64,000 nt of DNA from Novosphingobium aureum (GTDB lineage Bacteria; Pseudomonadota; Alphaproteobacteria; Sphingomonadales; Sphingomonadaceae): NCBI RefSeq assembly GCF_015865035.1, contig NZ_JADZGI010000003.1:248001-312000 (forward strand), in the 5' to 3' direction. The notes beneath the pieces were generated by a model. That model did not search any database. It saw only the letters and a list, made by a program, of their open reading frames with translations, and had not been told where the DNA came from. Positions 33,368 to 41,875 of the stretch are shown piece after piece. Position 1 is the first letter of the stretch, and the number at the start of each line of letters is the position of its first letter. Made by a program: the position numbers and the translations under genes.

Positions 33368-34690
33368 TCAGGCGCTTTCCTTCTTGCGCTTGTCGTGCTG
33401 CGAGAACATGCGCATGAGATCGCCCGAGGTGATCGGGCGCGTCGTGCCTTCCTCGACCGGACGATCGCCGCCCGAGCTCTTGGGCGAGGTGTCGACCCCG
33501 GCGGCCTCGGCCCGCTGGCGCAGCGCGCCGACGGTGAGATCTTCCTTCCTGCCCAGCTCGAACAGCGGGAAGTTGAACCAGCGCATCGCGTTCTGGTGCG
33601 TGATCTTGTCGATCTGCGCATCGGTAAGGTGGCGGATCGCCTTGTAGAGATGCTCGGGCACTTCGGGCCACAGCGTGTCCGAATGCGGGTAGTCGGTCTC
33701 GTAGGCGATGTTGTCCTCGCCGATGTACTCGATGTTCTGCAGCCCGAACTGGTCATCGATAAAGCAGTTCAGGAAGTGGCGGCGGAACATCTCGCTGGGC
33801 TTGAGGTCCTGGAACACCGAATTGGTCCAGGCCTTGTGCCGCCAGTTGGAAAAGTCCGATCGCTCGAGGAAATAGGGCACCCAGCCAATTCCGCCTTCGG
33901 AGAGCGCGATGCGCAAGCTGGGGTACTTGTGCAGGGCCTGGAGCTGCAGCCAGTCGGCCGCGCCATAGGCGATCGACATCGGCATGGTGGTGATCCATGC
34001 CTCGATCGGGGTTTCCTCGGAGGCATGCGGCGCCGGGTTGCCCGCGCCGATGTGGCAGCAGATCGTCAGGTCGGTGTCGACGATCGCCTTCCAGAACGGC
34101 TCCCAGTATTCATTGTGGATGCTGGGCAGGCCCTGCACGGTCGGGGCATCGCTGACCGAGACCGCCTTGAAGCCCTTCTTCGCGAGGCGGTGGATCTCCT
34201 CGACGCAGGCATCCATGTTCCAGGTCGGCAGGATGCCGCAGGGAATGAAGCGTGCCGGGTAGGCGTCGCACCATTCGTCCTTGTGCCAGTCGTTGTAGGC
34301 GCGCAGGTGCACCAGCGCGCGATCCTTGTCCTTGGCACGGTGCAGGCGCCCGCCGGCAAAGTCGAACACCGAGCCGAAGTTGACCGAGGCGGCGATGCCG
34401 TTGACGTCCATGTCCTCGACCCGCGCATGGACATCGTAGACGCCCGCGCGCAGCTGATCGAGCGCGGTCGGCTCCATCCCGTATTCGTTCATCGGACGAC
34501 CGACCACCGCGTTGAGCCCGACCGAGGGCAGGTACATGCCCTGGTATTCCCAGGCCGCCTTGCCCTGGGCGTCGGTTACGAAGCGCGGCGCGTCCTCGAG
34601 GTCCTTGGCCGAGAGGTGATTCTTGAACATGTCGGGCGGTTCGCTGATGTGATCATCCACGCTGATCAGCACCATGTCGTTCATTTCCAT
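33368..34690 (-). CDS. Amidohydrolase family protein (TIM-barrel metal hydrolase, Amidohydro_2 type)
   Basis: 440 residues from MEMNDMVLISVDDHISEP, where D-x-H supplies metal ligands. CCHIGAGNP contributes a later His and YETDYPHSDTLWPEVPE the conserved Asp/His block of this family. Members include ACMSD-like decarboxylases and hydrolases. The proteins of this length with the SDYPHxDxxWP block are recurrent in sphingomonad and actinobacterial steroid- and aromatic-degradation loci; that is recollection, not a search. It is the last gene of the minus-strand operon beginning at the P450, 52 bases after DUF2889. Reaction unknown. Confidence 0.88.
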   Translation of the reverse strand: MEMNDMVLISVDDHISEPPDMFKNHLSAKDLEDAPRFVTDAQGKAAWEYQGMYLPSVGLNAVVGRPMNEYGMEPTALDQLRAGVYDVHARVEDMDVNGIAASVNFGSVFDFAGGRLHRAKDKDRALVHLRAYNDWHKDEWCDAYPARFIPCGILPTWNMDACVEEIHRLAKKGFKAVSVSDAPTVQGLPSIHNEYWEPFWKAIVDTDLTICCHIGAGNPAPHASEETPIEAWITTMPMSIAYGAADWLQLQALHKYPSLRIALSEGGIGWVPYFLERSDFSNWRHKAWTNSVFQDLKPSEMFRRHFLNCFIDDQFGLQNIEYIGEDNIAYETDYPHSDTLWPEVPEHLYKAIRHLTDAQIDKITHQNAMRWFNFPLFELGRKEDLTVGALRQRAEAAGVDTSPKSSGGDRPVEEGTTRPITSGDLMRMFSQHDKRKKESA

Positions 34691-34742
34691 GACCGTCTCT
34701 CCGTCATTTATATCTCGTTGCACACAATTCTAGCGCATCGGC

Positions 34743-35468
34743 TCAGCCAAGCCCATCGAGGGGGCGATCCATCGCCTCGGTGAAGTCGTGGATGCCGCTG
34801 ATCCGCCTGGCCCGTTCGCGCTGGCCGGGCTGGAAGGTGTGGCAATTGGGCGGAATGCGCATGGCATTCGATTGCTTTTCCATCGGAATCTGCCGCCCGT
34901 GCGAGATCACCGCCGAGCCGCGCAGCAGCCGCGCCATTTCCTCGCGCGCAGGATCGAGCGAGGCGATCCACGCGCCCATGTCCTTGTAGCCCATCCCGGC
35001 AATGGCCGGCGGCTCGACGAAGCGGCGATCACGCTCGACCCAGGCCATCTCGTGCGTGCCGTTGCGCGCGATGGTCATGTGACGCACTCCGTCCTCGGGA
35101 TCCTCGACGCACAGGTCGTAGCGCGTGGGCGCGGCGTCGAGCGCATGGGCTGCGGCGAGCACCGCGATGTCGAACAGGTGCGTGCAGTTCTGCTTCTTCG
35201 CGCCCACCGTTCCGGCCTCGGCGAGCCGGGCGCCGGTGAAGGTTGCCGCGAGCACCGCAGGCGCACCGGGGCAGGTCGACCAGGGCGCCCGGATCATCTC
35301 GCCCTCGATCGCAGTAATGAACGTGCCGTCGTGCCCGAGCGTGACGCGCATGTGGTGCAGGTCATCCTCGACCAGCGCCGTCACCGTACCTTGCCCCGGC
35401 AGGATCGCGATGGCGCGGTGAAACGCACCGCCGCTGAAGGTCTCGTTCGACAAGGCTGCGCGCACCAT
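34743..35468 (-). CDS. DUF2889 domain-containing protein
   Basis: 241 residues. DUF2889 features: HRAIAILPGQGTVTALVEDDLHHMRV, then CPGAPAVLAATFTGARL and NCTHLFDIAVLAAAHA, whose Cys and His residues could form a metal or catalytic site. The function of this family is unknown; it is often found beside CoA-dependent catabolic genes. It starts 3 bases before the end of the thiolase gene's stop region (thiolase stop at 35472), so it is part of the same operon. The Met at 35468 is the natural start. Confidence 0.85.
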   Translation of the reverse strand: MVRAALSNETFSGGAFHRAIAILPGQGTVTALVEDDLHHMRVTLGHDGTFITAIEGEMIRAPWSTCPGAPAVLAATFTGARLAEAGTVGAKKQNCTHLFDIAVLAAAHALDAAPTRYDLCVEDPEDGVRHMTIARNGTHEMAWVERDRRFVEPPAIAGMGYKDMGAWIASLDPAREEMARLLRGSAVISHGRQIPMEKQSNAMRIPPNCHTFQPGQRERARRISGIHDFTEAMDRPLDGLG

Positions 35469-35471
35469 GGC

Positions 35472-36632
35472 CTAGTCCCGCGTCAGCAGCAGCGCGGCAG
35501 CCATCGGCCCGCCCCCGCTCGTCGCGACGGCCACGCGCGGATTGCCCGCCACCTGCCGTGCACCACCCTGCCCGCGCAGCTGGATCACGCTCTCGTGCGC
35601 GAAGCCGAAGCCGTGCAGCCGTCCTGCGCCCAGTTGCCCACCGCCGGTGTTGAGCGGCAGCTCCCCGTCGAGCGCGATGCGCGTGCCGCCCTCGATGAAG
35701 CGATGCCCCTCGCCCACCTCGCAGATGCCGAGCCCTTCGAGCCAGGTGATCGGGTGGAAGGCAAACCCGTCGTAGAACTGCGCCACGTCGATGTCCGCAG
35801 GACCGTAGTCGCAGTTTTTCCAAAGCGCCTTGCCGGTCGGATAGGAGCCGGGCCACTCGGCCTGGTCCCAGCTATAGCGCTCGACCGAACCGGCCGTGGC
35901 GGCGATGCGGACGGGCGTCGTCTTGACCTCGTCGAGCGCATCGCCCGCCGAGACGATCACCACCGTCGCGGCGTCGGAGAAGCGGTCGCAGTCGTAAAGG
36001 CAGAACGGGCTCGAGATCATCCTTGCCGCGAAGTACTTCTCGCTCGTGAGCGGCTCCTTCACGATGGCGCGCGGATTGAGCGCGGCATTGCGGTGCGCGT
36101 TGAGCGCGACCTGCGAGAGCTGCTCGCGGGTCATGCCGTAGCGCGCCATGTGGCGCGTGGCATATTGCGCGACCCAGGTCGCCGCCGAGATCGCATAGAA
36201 CGGCGCGGTCCACTGCGAGGCCCCGGTTACCTCGGTGCGGCGTGGAGGCGGATAGTTCGCAGGGTCCGCCATCGCGCCTGCCTCGTAGACGGTGCGAAAG
36301 CAGATCACGTGGCGGGCCCGGCCCGCCTTGACCGCCATCGCCGCCGCCGAGATCGCGCCGAGCTGCGCGGTCATCTCGGCAGCGCCGAGGTGCCAGCGCG
36401 TGGAGAGCCCCAGCGCCTCGATCACGTCGTCCGAGGAGACCGGCGAGAAGCCGAGGAAGCCTTGCATCTTGCCCGGATAGGTCGCGACACCGTCGATCTG
36501 TTCGGGCCTGAGCCCCGCATCGTCGAGCGCCTCGCGCACGGCATCGAGGGTGAGCAGCAGCGGATGGCGTTCGAGCCGCACGCCCACTTCGGACATGCCG
36601 ACGCCGGTGACATAGGCTTCGCTGGCGCTCAT
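35472..36632 (-). CDS. SCP2-type thiolase-like protein (lipid-transfer/Ltp2-like)
   Basis: 386 residues with the thiolase fold. The usual nucleophilic Cys is absent: the equivalent segment reads HLGAAEMTAQLGA (residues 81-93). The C-terminal motif is QFYDGFAFHPITWLEGLG (Tyr287), then GGGQLGAGRLHGFGF (His340). This pattern matches the Ltp-type subgroup of SCP2 thiolases. Proteins of this kind paired with DUF35 domains act as retro-aldolases in steroid side-chain degradation. Here the DUF35 gene overlaps the start by 4 bases, supporting a complex. I infer C-C bond cleavage rather than thiolysis. Confidence 0.86.
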   Translation of the reverse strand: MSASEAYVTGVGMSEVGVRLERHPLLLTLDAVREALDDAGLRPEQIDGVATYPGKMQGFLGFSPVSSDDVIEALGLSTRWHLGAAEMTAQLGAISAAAMAVKAGRARHVICFRTVYEAGAMADPANYPPPRRTEVTGASQWTAPFYAISAATWVAQYATRHMARYGMTREQLSQVALNAHRNAALNPRAIVKEPLTSEKYFAARMISSPFCLYDCDRFSDAATVVIVSAGDALDEVKTTPVRIAATAGSVERYSWDQAEWPGSYPTGKALWKNCDYGPADIDVAQFYDGFAFHPITWLEGLGICEVGEGHRFIEGGTRIALDGELPLNTGGGQLGAGRLHGFGFAHESVIQLRGQGGARQVAGNPRVAVATSGGGPMAAALLLTRD

Positions 36633-37042
36633 TGCGCCACCTTCTCGAACAGCGGGAAGAAGATGCCCTCGTCCTCCTCGAAGGTGACCTGAACCGCATC
36701 GCCCACCGCGACATCCTCGGGCGCGCAGCCCACGATGTTGGTGGTGAGATAGATCGAGGGATCCTCCTCGAGCGCGACGCGCGCGATCACGAAGGGCACC
36801 TCCAGCCCCGGCATCCAGGGCTGGTGATTGATCGTGTAGCTATCGACCACGCCGCGCCCGCAGGTCGGCTGGGCTGCAACGTTCTCGCTCCAGCAGCCCC
36901 GGCACAGCGGCTGGGGCGGATGCAGCCACTTGCCGCAATCGCCGCATCGGCAGATCATCAGGTGCCCCTGCGCGCCCCCGGTCCAGAACGCGCGGTTGTC
37001 GCGGTCGAGCCGGGGGCGCGGACGGGCAGCGCCGAAGCTCAT
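36629..37042 (-). CDS. Zn-ribbon OB-fold protein (DUF35 type)
   Basis: 137 residues. The rubredoxin-like zinc ribbon is CGDCGKWLHPPQPLCRGC (C33, C36, C47, C50), followed by an OB-fold with GRGVVDSYTINHQPW and VPFVIARVALEED. Such proteins bind acyl-CoA and partner SCP2 thiolases or MaoC proteins. ATGA overlaps couple it to both neighbours: to the P450 upstream (37039-37042) and to the thiolase-like gene downstream (36629-36632). Confidence 0.9.
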   Translation of the reverse strand: MSFGAARPRPRLDRDNRAFWTGGAQGHLMICRCGDCGKWLHPPQPLCRGCWSENVAAQPTCGRGVVDSYTINHQPWMPGLEVPFVIARVALEEDPSIYLTTNIVGCAPEDVAVGDAVQVTFEEDEGIFFPLFEKVAQ

Positions 37043-38289
37043 GCCTCCCAGACCAGATGGAGCTGGTCGGGACCGATCACGTTGCCACCGTGGAACGTGA
37101 CCGGCTTTTCCGGATCGAGCCTGAATTCCGGCAAGGCCTTGAGCATTTCCTCGTAGAGAACCTGGAGTTCGATGCGCGCGAGGTGCGAGCCGAGGCAGCG
37201 GTGCGGACCCGTGCCGAAGGCAATGTGCGCCTTGTTCTCGCGCGCGAGGTTGTAGTCCTCGGGCGACTTGAATTCCTTGGGATCGAGATCGGCCGAGGGC
37301 AGGAACATCAGGACCATCTCGCCCCGTTTCATCGCCACGCCCTCGAACTCGGCGTCCTGGTGGACGAAGCGCGGCGGGACGGTGAAGGTATAGCGGCGCA
37401 GGATCTCGTCGGCGGCCTCGGGCACCAGCGACATGTCGGCGCGCAGTTTCGCCTGCAGCTCGGGGTCCGAGGCGAGGTGGCGCACGCCCAGTCCCATGCC
37501 GTTCATCACCGTGTCGAGACCGGCGACGAAGAGCATCACCGCGTAGTTCTCGATGTCGTGCAGCGTTGCGGGCCGACCCTCGAACTCAGACTGCCACAGC
37601 ATCGAGAGCACGTCGCCCTGCGGCTCGTCGCGCCGGGCGAGGATCGTCTCGCGCATGACGTCGGCCACTTCGCGCAGGCGCTTCTGAACTGCGGCCGGGT
37701 TCATGTCGGTCTCATGCAGGTGCTGCGAGACGAGATCGCGGTATTCGCGCTGCTTGTCCTGCGGCAGGCCGAAGATATCGAGGAAGATCGTGGTCGGCAG
37801 CGGCTCGGCAACTTCGGCCATGAACTCGCACTGCCCCTTGTCCTTGATCTTGCCCACCAGTTCGGCGGCGAGCGCACGGATGCGGTCCTTGAGCGCCAGC
37901 ATGTTCTTCGGACTGAAGGTCTTGTTCAGCGGCTTGCGATAAGTGTCGTGATGCGGCGGATCGACCGTGATCGGCAGCGGGATCAGCGACTTCTTGTCAT
38001 CGGGCAGCGTGGCGTTGTGCGCCGCGATCATCTCGTAGGGGACCGGCCCGTTGCTGAAGATCTCGGGCGAGCGCTGGGCATTGTAGACCGCGTGATGGCT
38101 CGCGACGACCCAGTGCCCGCCCTGGCGCGGGGTCCAGAAGATCGGCGGCGCCTCGCGCGCGATTTCGGCGATGCGGCCATGGCCTTCGCGCATCAGCACC
38201 GGGTCGTAGTGAAAATCGAAGTCGTAGACGAGCGCGTCCGGGACATGGTCCGGCTTGGGAACGGCTGGGCTGACCGGATGTGTTGCCAT
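37039..38289 (-). CDS. Cytochrome P450
   Basis: 416 residues from MATHPVSPAVP. The I-helix is AGLDT (256-260), the ExxR pair is in EILRR (E295, R298) and the heme loop is FGTGPHRCLG with Cys365 as heme ligand. It is a soluble bacterial class I P450. The divergent neighbour 38554-38790 encodes a 3Fe-4S ferredoxin that is the natural electron donor; no ferredoxin reductase gene is in the window. Sequence style resembles bacterial P450s acting on terpenoid or steroid-like substrates (CYP107/125-like size), but the substrate is not readable. It leads the minus-strand operon down to 33368. Confidence 0.94.
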   Translation of the reverse strand: MATHPVSPAVPKPDHVPDALVYDFDFHYDPVLMREGHGRIAEIAREAPPIFWTPRQGGHWVVASHHAVYNAQRSPEIFSNGPVPYEMIAAHNATLPDDKKSLIPLPITVDPPHHDTYRKPLNKTFSPKNMLALKDRIRALAAELVGKIKDKGQCEFMAEVAEPLPTTIFLDIFGLPQDKQREYRDLVSQHLHETDMNPAAVQKRLREVADVMRETILARRDEPQGDVLSMLWQSEFEGRPATLHDIENYAVMLFVAGLDTVMNGMGLGVRHLASDPELQAKLRADMSLVPEAADEILRRYTFTVPPRFVHQDAEFEGVAMKRGEMVLMFLPSADLDPKEFKSPEDYNLARENKAHIAFGTGPHRCLGSHLARIELQVLYEEMLKALPEFRLDPEKPVTFHGGNVIGPDQLHLVWEA

Positions 38290-38553
38290 GAAATCTCTCC
38301 GCGAGTGCAGTTTTTGCCTGTCTGCCTCTCCTGTGGCACGGGCGCGGCCGATTTTCAGCATTGCGCGCGGCGATACCGCCCGCGCGATTGACCCTGCGGG
38401 CAAGTGGCCATGACCGCGCCTACCCGCCGCCCTCACGCCCGGGCAAAGGCGCCTATCGCGCCCGCGATTTGGGCGGGCGGCAAGTTGATTGACTGCCTCC
38501 CATCGGGTCTAGCTGACAGCCAAGACGCAAAGACGACGAGGAGAGAGCCTGCG

Positions 38554-38790
38554 ATGAAAGTGAGCATCCGCAAGGGCGAGTGCGTGGGCAACGCACGCTG
38601 CCAGGCCGTGGCGCCCGCGCTCTACCCGCTCGACGACGAGGGCTATATCGACACCGAGGGTTTCGACGTCGCGGCGGGCGAGGAGAAGGACGCGCTCAAG
38701 GGTGCCAAGGCCTGTCCGGAACGCATCATCTTCGTGATCGAGGACGACAATGGCGAGGAGCGCCAGATCTGGCCTCCGGTAAAGGCCTGA
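38554..38790 (+). CDS. 3Fe-4S ferredoxin (P450 redox partner)
   Basis: 78 residues. Only three cysteines are present: C10, C16 (ECVGNARCQ) and C54 (AKACPER). This pattern (C-x5-C...C-P) is typical of 3Fe-4S ferredoxins that deliver electrons to P450s. The acidic C-terminus IEDDNGEERQIWPP may dock the P450. GAGGAGAGA precedes the start. It is divergent from the P450, with a 264-base spacer, and the SDR gene follows after 45 bases. Confidence 0.92.
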   Translation: MKVSIRKGECVGNARCQAVAPALYPLDDEGYIDTEGFDVAAGEEKDALKGAKACPERIIFVIEDDNGEERQIWPPVKA

Positions 38791-38835
38791 AACTCCCCCG
38801 CCAGACCAACGAGAACAACGAGAGGACCTGAAGAA

Positions 38836-39657
38836 ATGAGCGATTTCCTGGGATACGCGGGCAAGCGCGTGGTGGTGTCGGGCTGCTTCTCGGGCATGGG
38901 CCATGCCACTGCCAAGCTGCTGCTCGACCTCGGCGCCGAAGTGCACGGCCTCGACTTCAAGGCCTGCGACCTGCCGCTCGCCAGCTTCACCCAGATCGAC
39001 TTGCGCGATCCGGCCTCGATCGAGGCCGCCGCCGCTGCTATCGAGGGTCCCGTCGATGCGCTGTTCAACTGCGCTGGCCTGCCGACCTCGTTCCCGCCGA
39101 TGGACATCATGAAGGTCAACTTCATCGGCCTTCGCCACCTGACCGAGCAGCTCCTGCCCAAGATGCGCGCGGGCAGCGCCATCGCCAACATCGCCTCGAC
39201 CGGGGGCCTTGGCTGGAGCCGGCGCATTCCCGACAACATGGCCTTCGTCACCACCCAGGGCTGGGATGCGGCAACGGCGTGGTGCGAGCAGAACGCCCAG
39301 ACCGTCGCCGAGGGCTATGCCTTCTCGAAGGAAAACGTGATCGTGTGGACCCAGTTCATGGGCGCGCGCCTCATCAAGCAGGGCATCCGCATCAACTGCA
39401 CGCTGCCCAGCCCCACCGAGACCCCGATGATGAAGACCTTCCACGAGGCCTCGGGCAAGGACGTGGTCGATGCCGCCGCCGAGCCGATGGGGCGCTATTC
39501 GACGCCGGAAGAACAGGCCGGTGGCCTCGTCCTGCTGAACTCGGCGCTGGCCTCGATCGTCAACGGCGTGGTCCTGCCGGTCGACGGCGGCTTCATGGGG
39601 GCGCTCGCCACCGGGCAGATCGACATGTCCAAGCTCATGGGCAAGCGGCAGGGCTGA
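38836..39657 (+). CDS. SDR family oxidoreductase (coniferyl-alcohol/3alpha-HSD-like)
   Basis: 273 residues. The nucleotide motif is the variant SGCFSGMG, NCAGLP is the NNAG equivalent and the catalytic set is STGGLGW and YAFSK. The long insert WSRRIPDNMAFVTTQGWDAA before the Tyr is characteristic of the 3alpha-hydroxysteroid/coniferyl alcohol dehydrogenase subgroup. A plausible role is oxidation of the alcohol made by the P450. The stop is 3 bases before the acyl-CoA dehydrogenase start. Confidence 0.9.
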   Translation: MSDFLGYAGKRVVVSGCFSGMGHATAKLLLDLGAEVHGLDFKACDLPLASFTQIDLRDPASIEAAAAAIEGPVDALFNCAGLPTSFPPMDIMKVNFIGLRHLTEQLLPKMRAGSAIANIASTGGLGWSRRIPDNMAFVTTQGWDAATAWCEQNAQTVAEGYAFSKENVIVWTQFMGARLIKQGIRINCTLPSPTETPMMKTFHEASGKDVVDAAAEPMGRYSTPEEQAGGLVLLNSALASIVNGVVLPVDGGFMGALATGQIDMSKLMGKRQG

Positions 39658-39660
39658 GCG

Positions 39661-41865
39661 ATGAACTTCGATCTGACCGAAGAGCAGGAGATGATGCGCG
39701 AGAGCTTCGCACGCCTGTTCGACGACCGCCTCACCCCCGAACGCCTGCGCGCCAACGAGCAGACGGGCTTCGACGCAGGGCTCTGGGCCGAGATGGCCGA
39801 GCTGGGCGCCTTCATGCTGCGCGTCCCCGAAGAGGCCGAGGGGCTGGGGCTGGGCACCTTCGATGCCGCCGTGCTGATGGAGGAAGTGGGCCGCACCCTG
39901 CCCACCGGCCCGATTGCCGAGTCCATTCTGGCCGCGCGCGTGCTTGCACAGCTGGGTTCGGATGAAGGCGGCGATGCGCTGGCAGCGATTGCCGGGGGCG
40001 ACAAGGTCGCCTCGCTGGCATTGCACGACATCGCCGAGCAGCCGCTCCAGTTCGTCCCCGGCGGCGAACATGCGCAGCTGGTGGTCGCGCGAAAAGGCGA
40101 TACGCTGGTGCTGTTCTCGGTCCCCGAAGCAGCCCGCCCCCACGAGGACAATCTCGCCGGAAACGGCCTGTGCGAAGTCGACTTCGCCAAGGCGCAGGGG
40201 CAGGTTCTCGCCCATGGCGAAGAGGCGCTCGCGCATTTTGCCGCCGCCATCGAGGAATGGAAGCTGCTCACCGCCGCGGCGCTTGCCGGGCTTGGCCGCA
40301 AGGCGGTGCAGATGGCCGCCCAATATGCCAGCGAGCGCAAGCAGTTCGGCCAGCCCATCGGCCAGTTCCAGGCGATCAGCCACCCGCTCGCCGACAACCT
40401 GTGCGAAGTCGATGGCACCAGGCTGCTGACCTGGCGTGCGATCCGCGCCATCGCTGACGGCGAGGACAGCGCGTCGGCGCTCGTCTCGCTTGCCTTGTGG
40501 TGGGGCGCGGACGCGGCCGGCAACGCGGTCAGCCAGGCGATCCAGACCTTCGGCGGCTATGGTCTCACCACCGAATACGACATCTACCTCTATGCCCTGC
40601 GCGCCAAGGCCTGGCCGCTGGTCATGGGCGATCCCGCGCAGTTGCTGCTCGAGGCCGGCGAGCGGCTCTACGGCGGTGCCCGCGCGCCAATGCCCGAAGT
40701 CGGACCGGTCCCGGTCGAATTCGACATCGGCGAGGAAGCGCGCGCGATGATCGCCGAGATCGACGCCTTCATGGCGGCCGAGGTCACGCCCGAAATGCGC
40801 GAGAAGTTCCACTACAGCTGGGAGGGCTGGGTCCCCGAGCTGCACAAGAAGATGGCTGAGGCGCGGCTGCTGTTCCTCTCCAGCCCCGAACTGGGCGGGC
40901 GCGGCATCGGACCCTATGCACGCGCCGCATCGCGCCGCGCGCTCGAACGCCACGGCTATTCAAACCCGGCGGCGGGCGTTGCCGAGATGGTCGGCCTGAT
41001 GATCTCGCGTGCAGGCTCCGACGAACTCAAGAACGAGGTGCTTTCGCGCATCGTTGCGGGCGATGCGATAGCGAGCCTTGGCTATTCCGAGCCGGGCTCG
41101 GGGTCCGACGTCTTCGCCGCGCAGACACGCGCCACGCGCGATGGCGATGGCTGGCGCATCGAGGGCACCAAGATGTTCACCAGCGGCGCCAACCTCGCCG
41201 ACTACGTGCTCATGCTCACGCGCACCAATACCGAGGTCGCCAAGCACAAGGGCCTGACGATGTTCATCGTGCCGCTCAAGGCCGAGGGCGTCACCATCCA
41301 GCCCGTCCACACCTTCCAGGACGAACGCACCAACATCACCTTCTACGACAACGTCTACGTGCCCGACACATGGCGGCTGGGCGAGGTCGACGGCGGCGTG
41401 CGCACGATGAGCCTCGCTCTCGAGCTCGAACACGGCGGCGGGTTCGCCAATGCCATGTTCGCCAATCTCGAGGCCGCCGAGACGCTGTGCCGCGAGATCG
41501 CGCGCGGCAACGCCACGCTGCTCGACGAGCCGCAGGCGCGCGCGCGGCTTGCCCGCGCCCGCGCGGCGATGGTGGTCTCGGAGCTGTTCGAGCACCGCGC
41601 CGGCTGGGCCGCGGTCGAGAAAAAGCCCAACCTCGCCTATGGCCCCATGGCCAAGATGTTCTCGTCCGAGAAATTCATGGAGGATGCGCGCGACCTGCTC
41701 GACCTCACCGCGCCGCTCTCGCTGACCAAGCGCGAGGGGGCCGCGCAGCTGGTCAACCAGTCCTATCGCCATGCCCACGGCACACGCATCTACGGCGGCA
41801 CCAGCCAGGTCCACCGCTCGATGATCGCCGAACGCGCGCTCGGCATGCCGCGCACCCGCGCCTGA
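39661..41865 (+). CDS. Fused acyl-CoA dehydrogenase (two ACAD domains)
   Basis: 734 residues, about twice the usual length. Domain one (1-345) has MNFDLTEEQEMMRESFARLF, ERKQFGQPIGQFQAISHPLAD and QTFGGYGLTTEYDIYLY. Domain two (about 355-734) has LGYSEPGSGSDVFAAQTRA, GTKMFTSGANLADY and IYGGTSQVHRSMIAERALG. In heteromeric steroid ACADs two different subunits share one FAD site; here both may be on one chain. Whether each half keeps a base and FAD contacts needs alignment. It likely desaturates a bulky acyl-CoA. Ten bases separate it from the crotonase gene. Confidence 0.92.
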   Translation: MNFDLTEEQEMMRESFARLFDDRLTPERLRANEQTGFDAGLWAEMAELGAFMLRVPEEAEGLGLGTFDAAVLMEEVGRTLPTGPIAESILAARVLAQLGSDEGGDALAAIAGGDKVASLALHDIAEQPLQFVPGGEHAQLVVARKGDTLVLFSVPEAARPHEDNLAGNGLCEVDFAKAQGQVLAHGEEALAHFAAAIEEWKLLTAAALAGLGRKAVQMAAQYASERKQFGQPIGQFQAISHPLADNLCEVDGTRLLTWRAIRAIADGEDSASALVSLALWWGADAAGNAVSQAIQTFGGYGLTTEYDIYLYALRAKAWPLVMGDPAQLLLEAGERLYGGARAPMPEVGPVPVEFDIGEEARAMIAEIDAFMAAEVTPEMREKFHYSWEGWVPELHKKMAEARLLFLSSPELGGRGIGPYARAASRRALERHGYSNPAAGVAEMVGLMISRAGSDELKNEVLSRIVAGDAIASLGYSEPGSGSDVFAAQTRATRDGDGWRIEGTKMFTSGANLADYVLMLTRTNTEVAKHKGLTMFIVPLKAEGVTIQPVHTFQDERTNITFYDNVYVPDTWRLGEVDGGVRTMSLALELEHGGGFANAMFANLEAAETLCREIARGNATLLDEPQARARLARARAAMVVSELFEHRAGWAAVEKKPNLAYGPMAKMFSSEKFMEDARDLLDLTAPLSLTKREGAAQLVNQSYRHAHGTRIYGGTSQVHRSMIAERALGMPRTRA

Positions 41866-41875
41866 GGAGAAGCTG

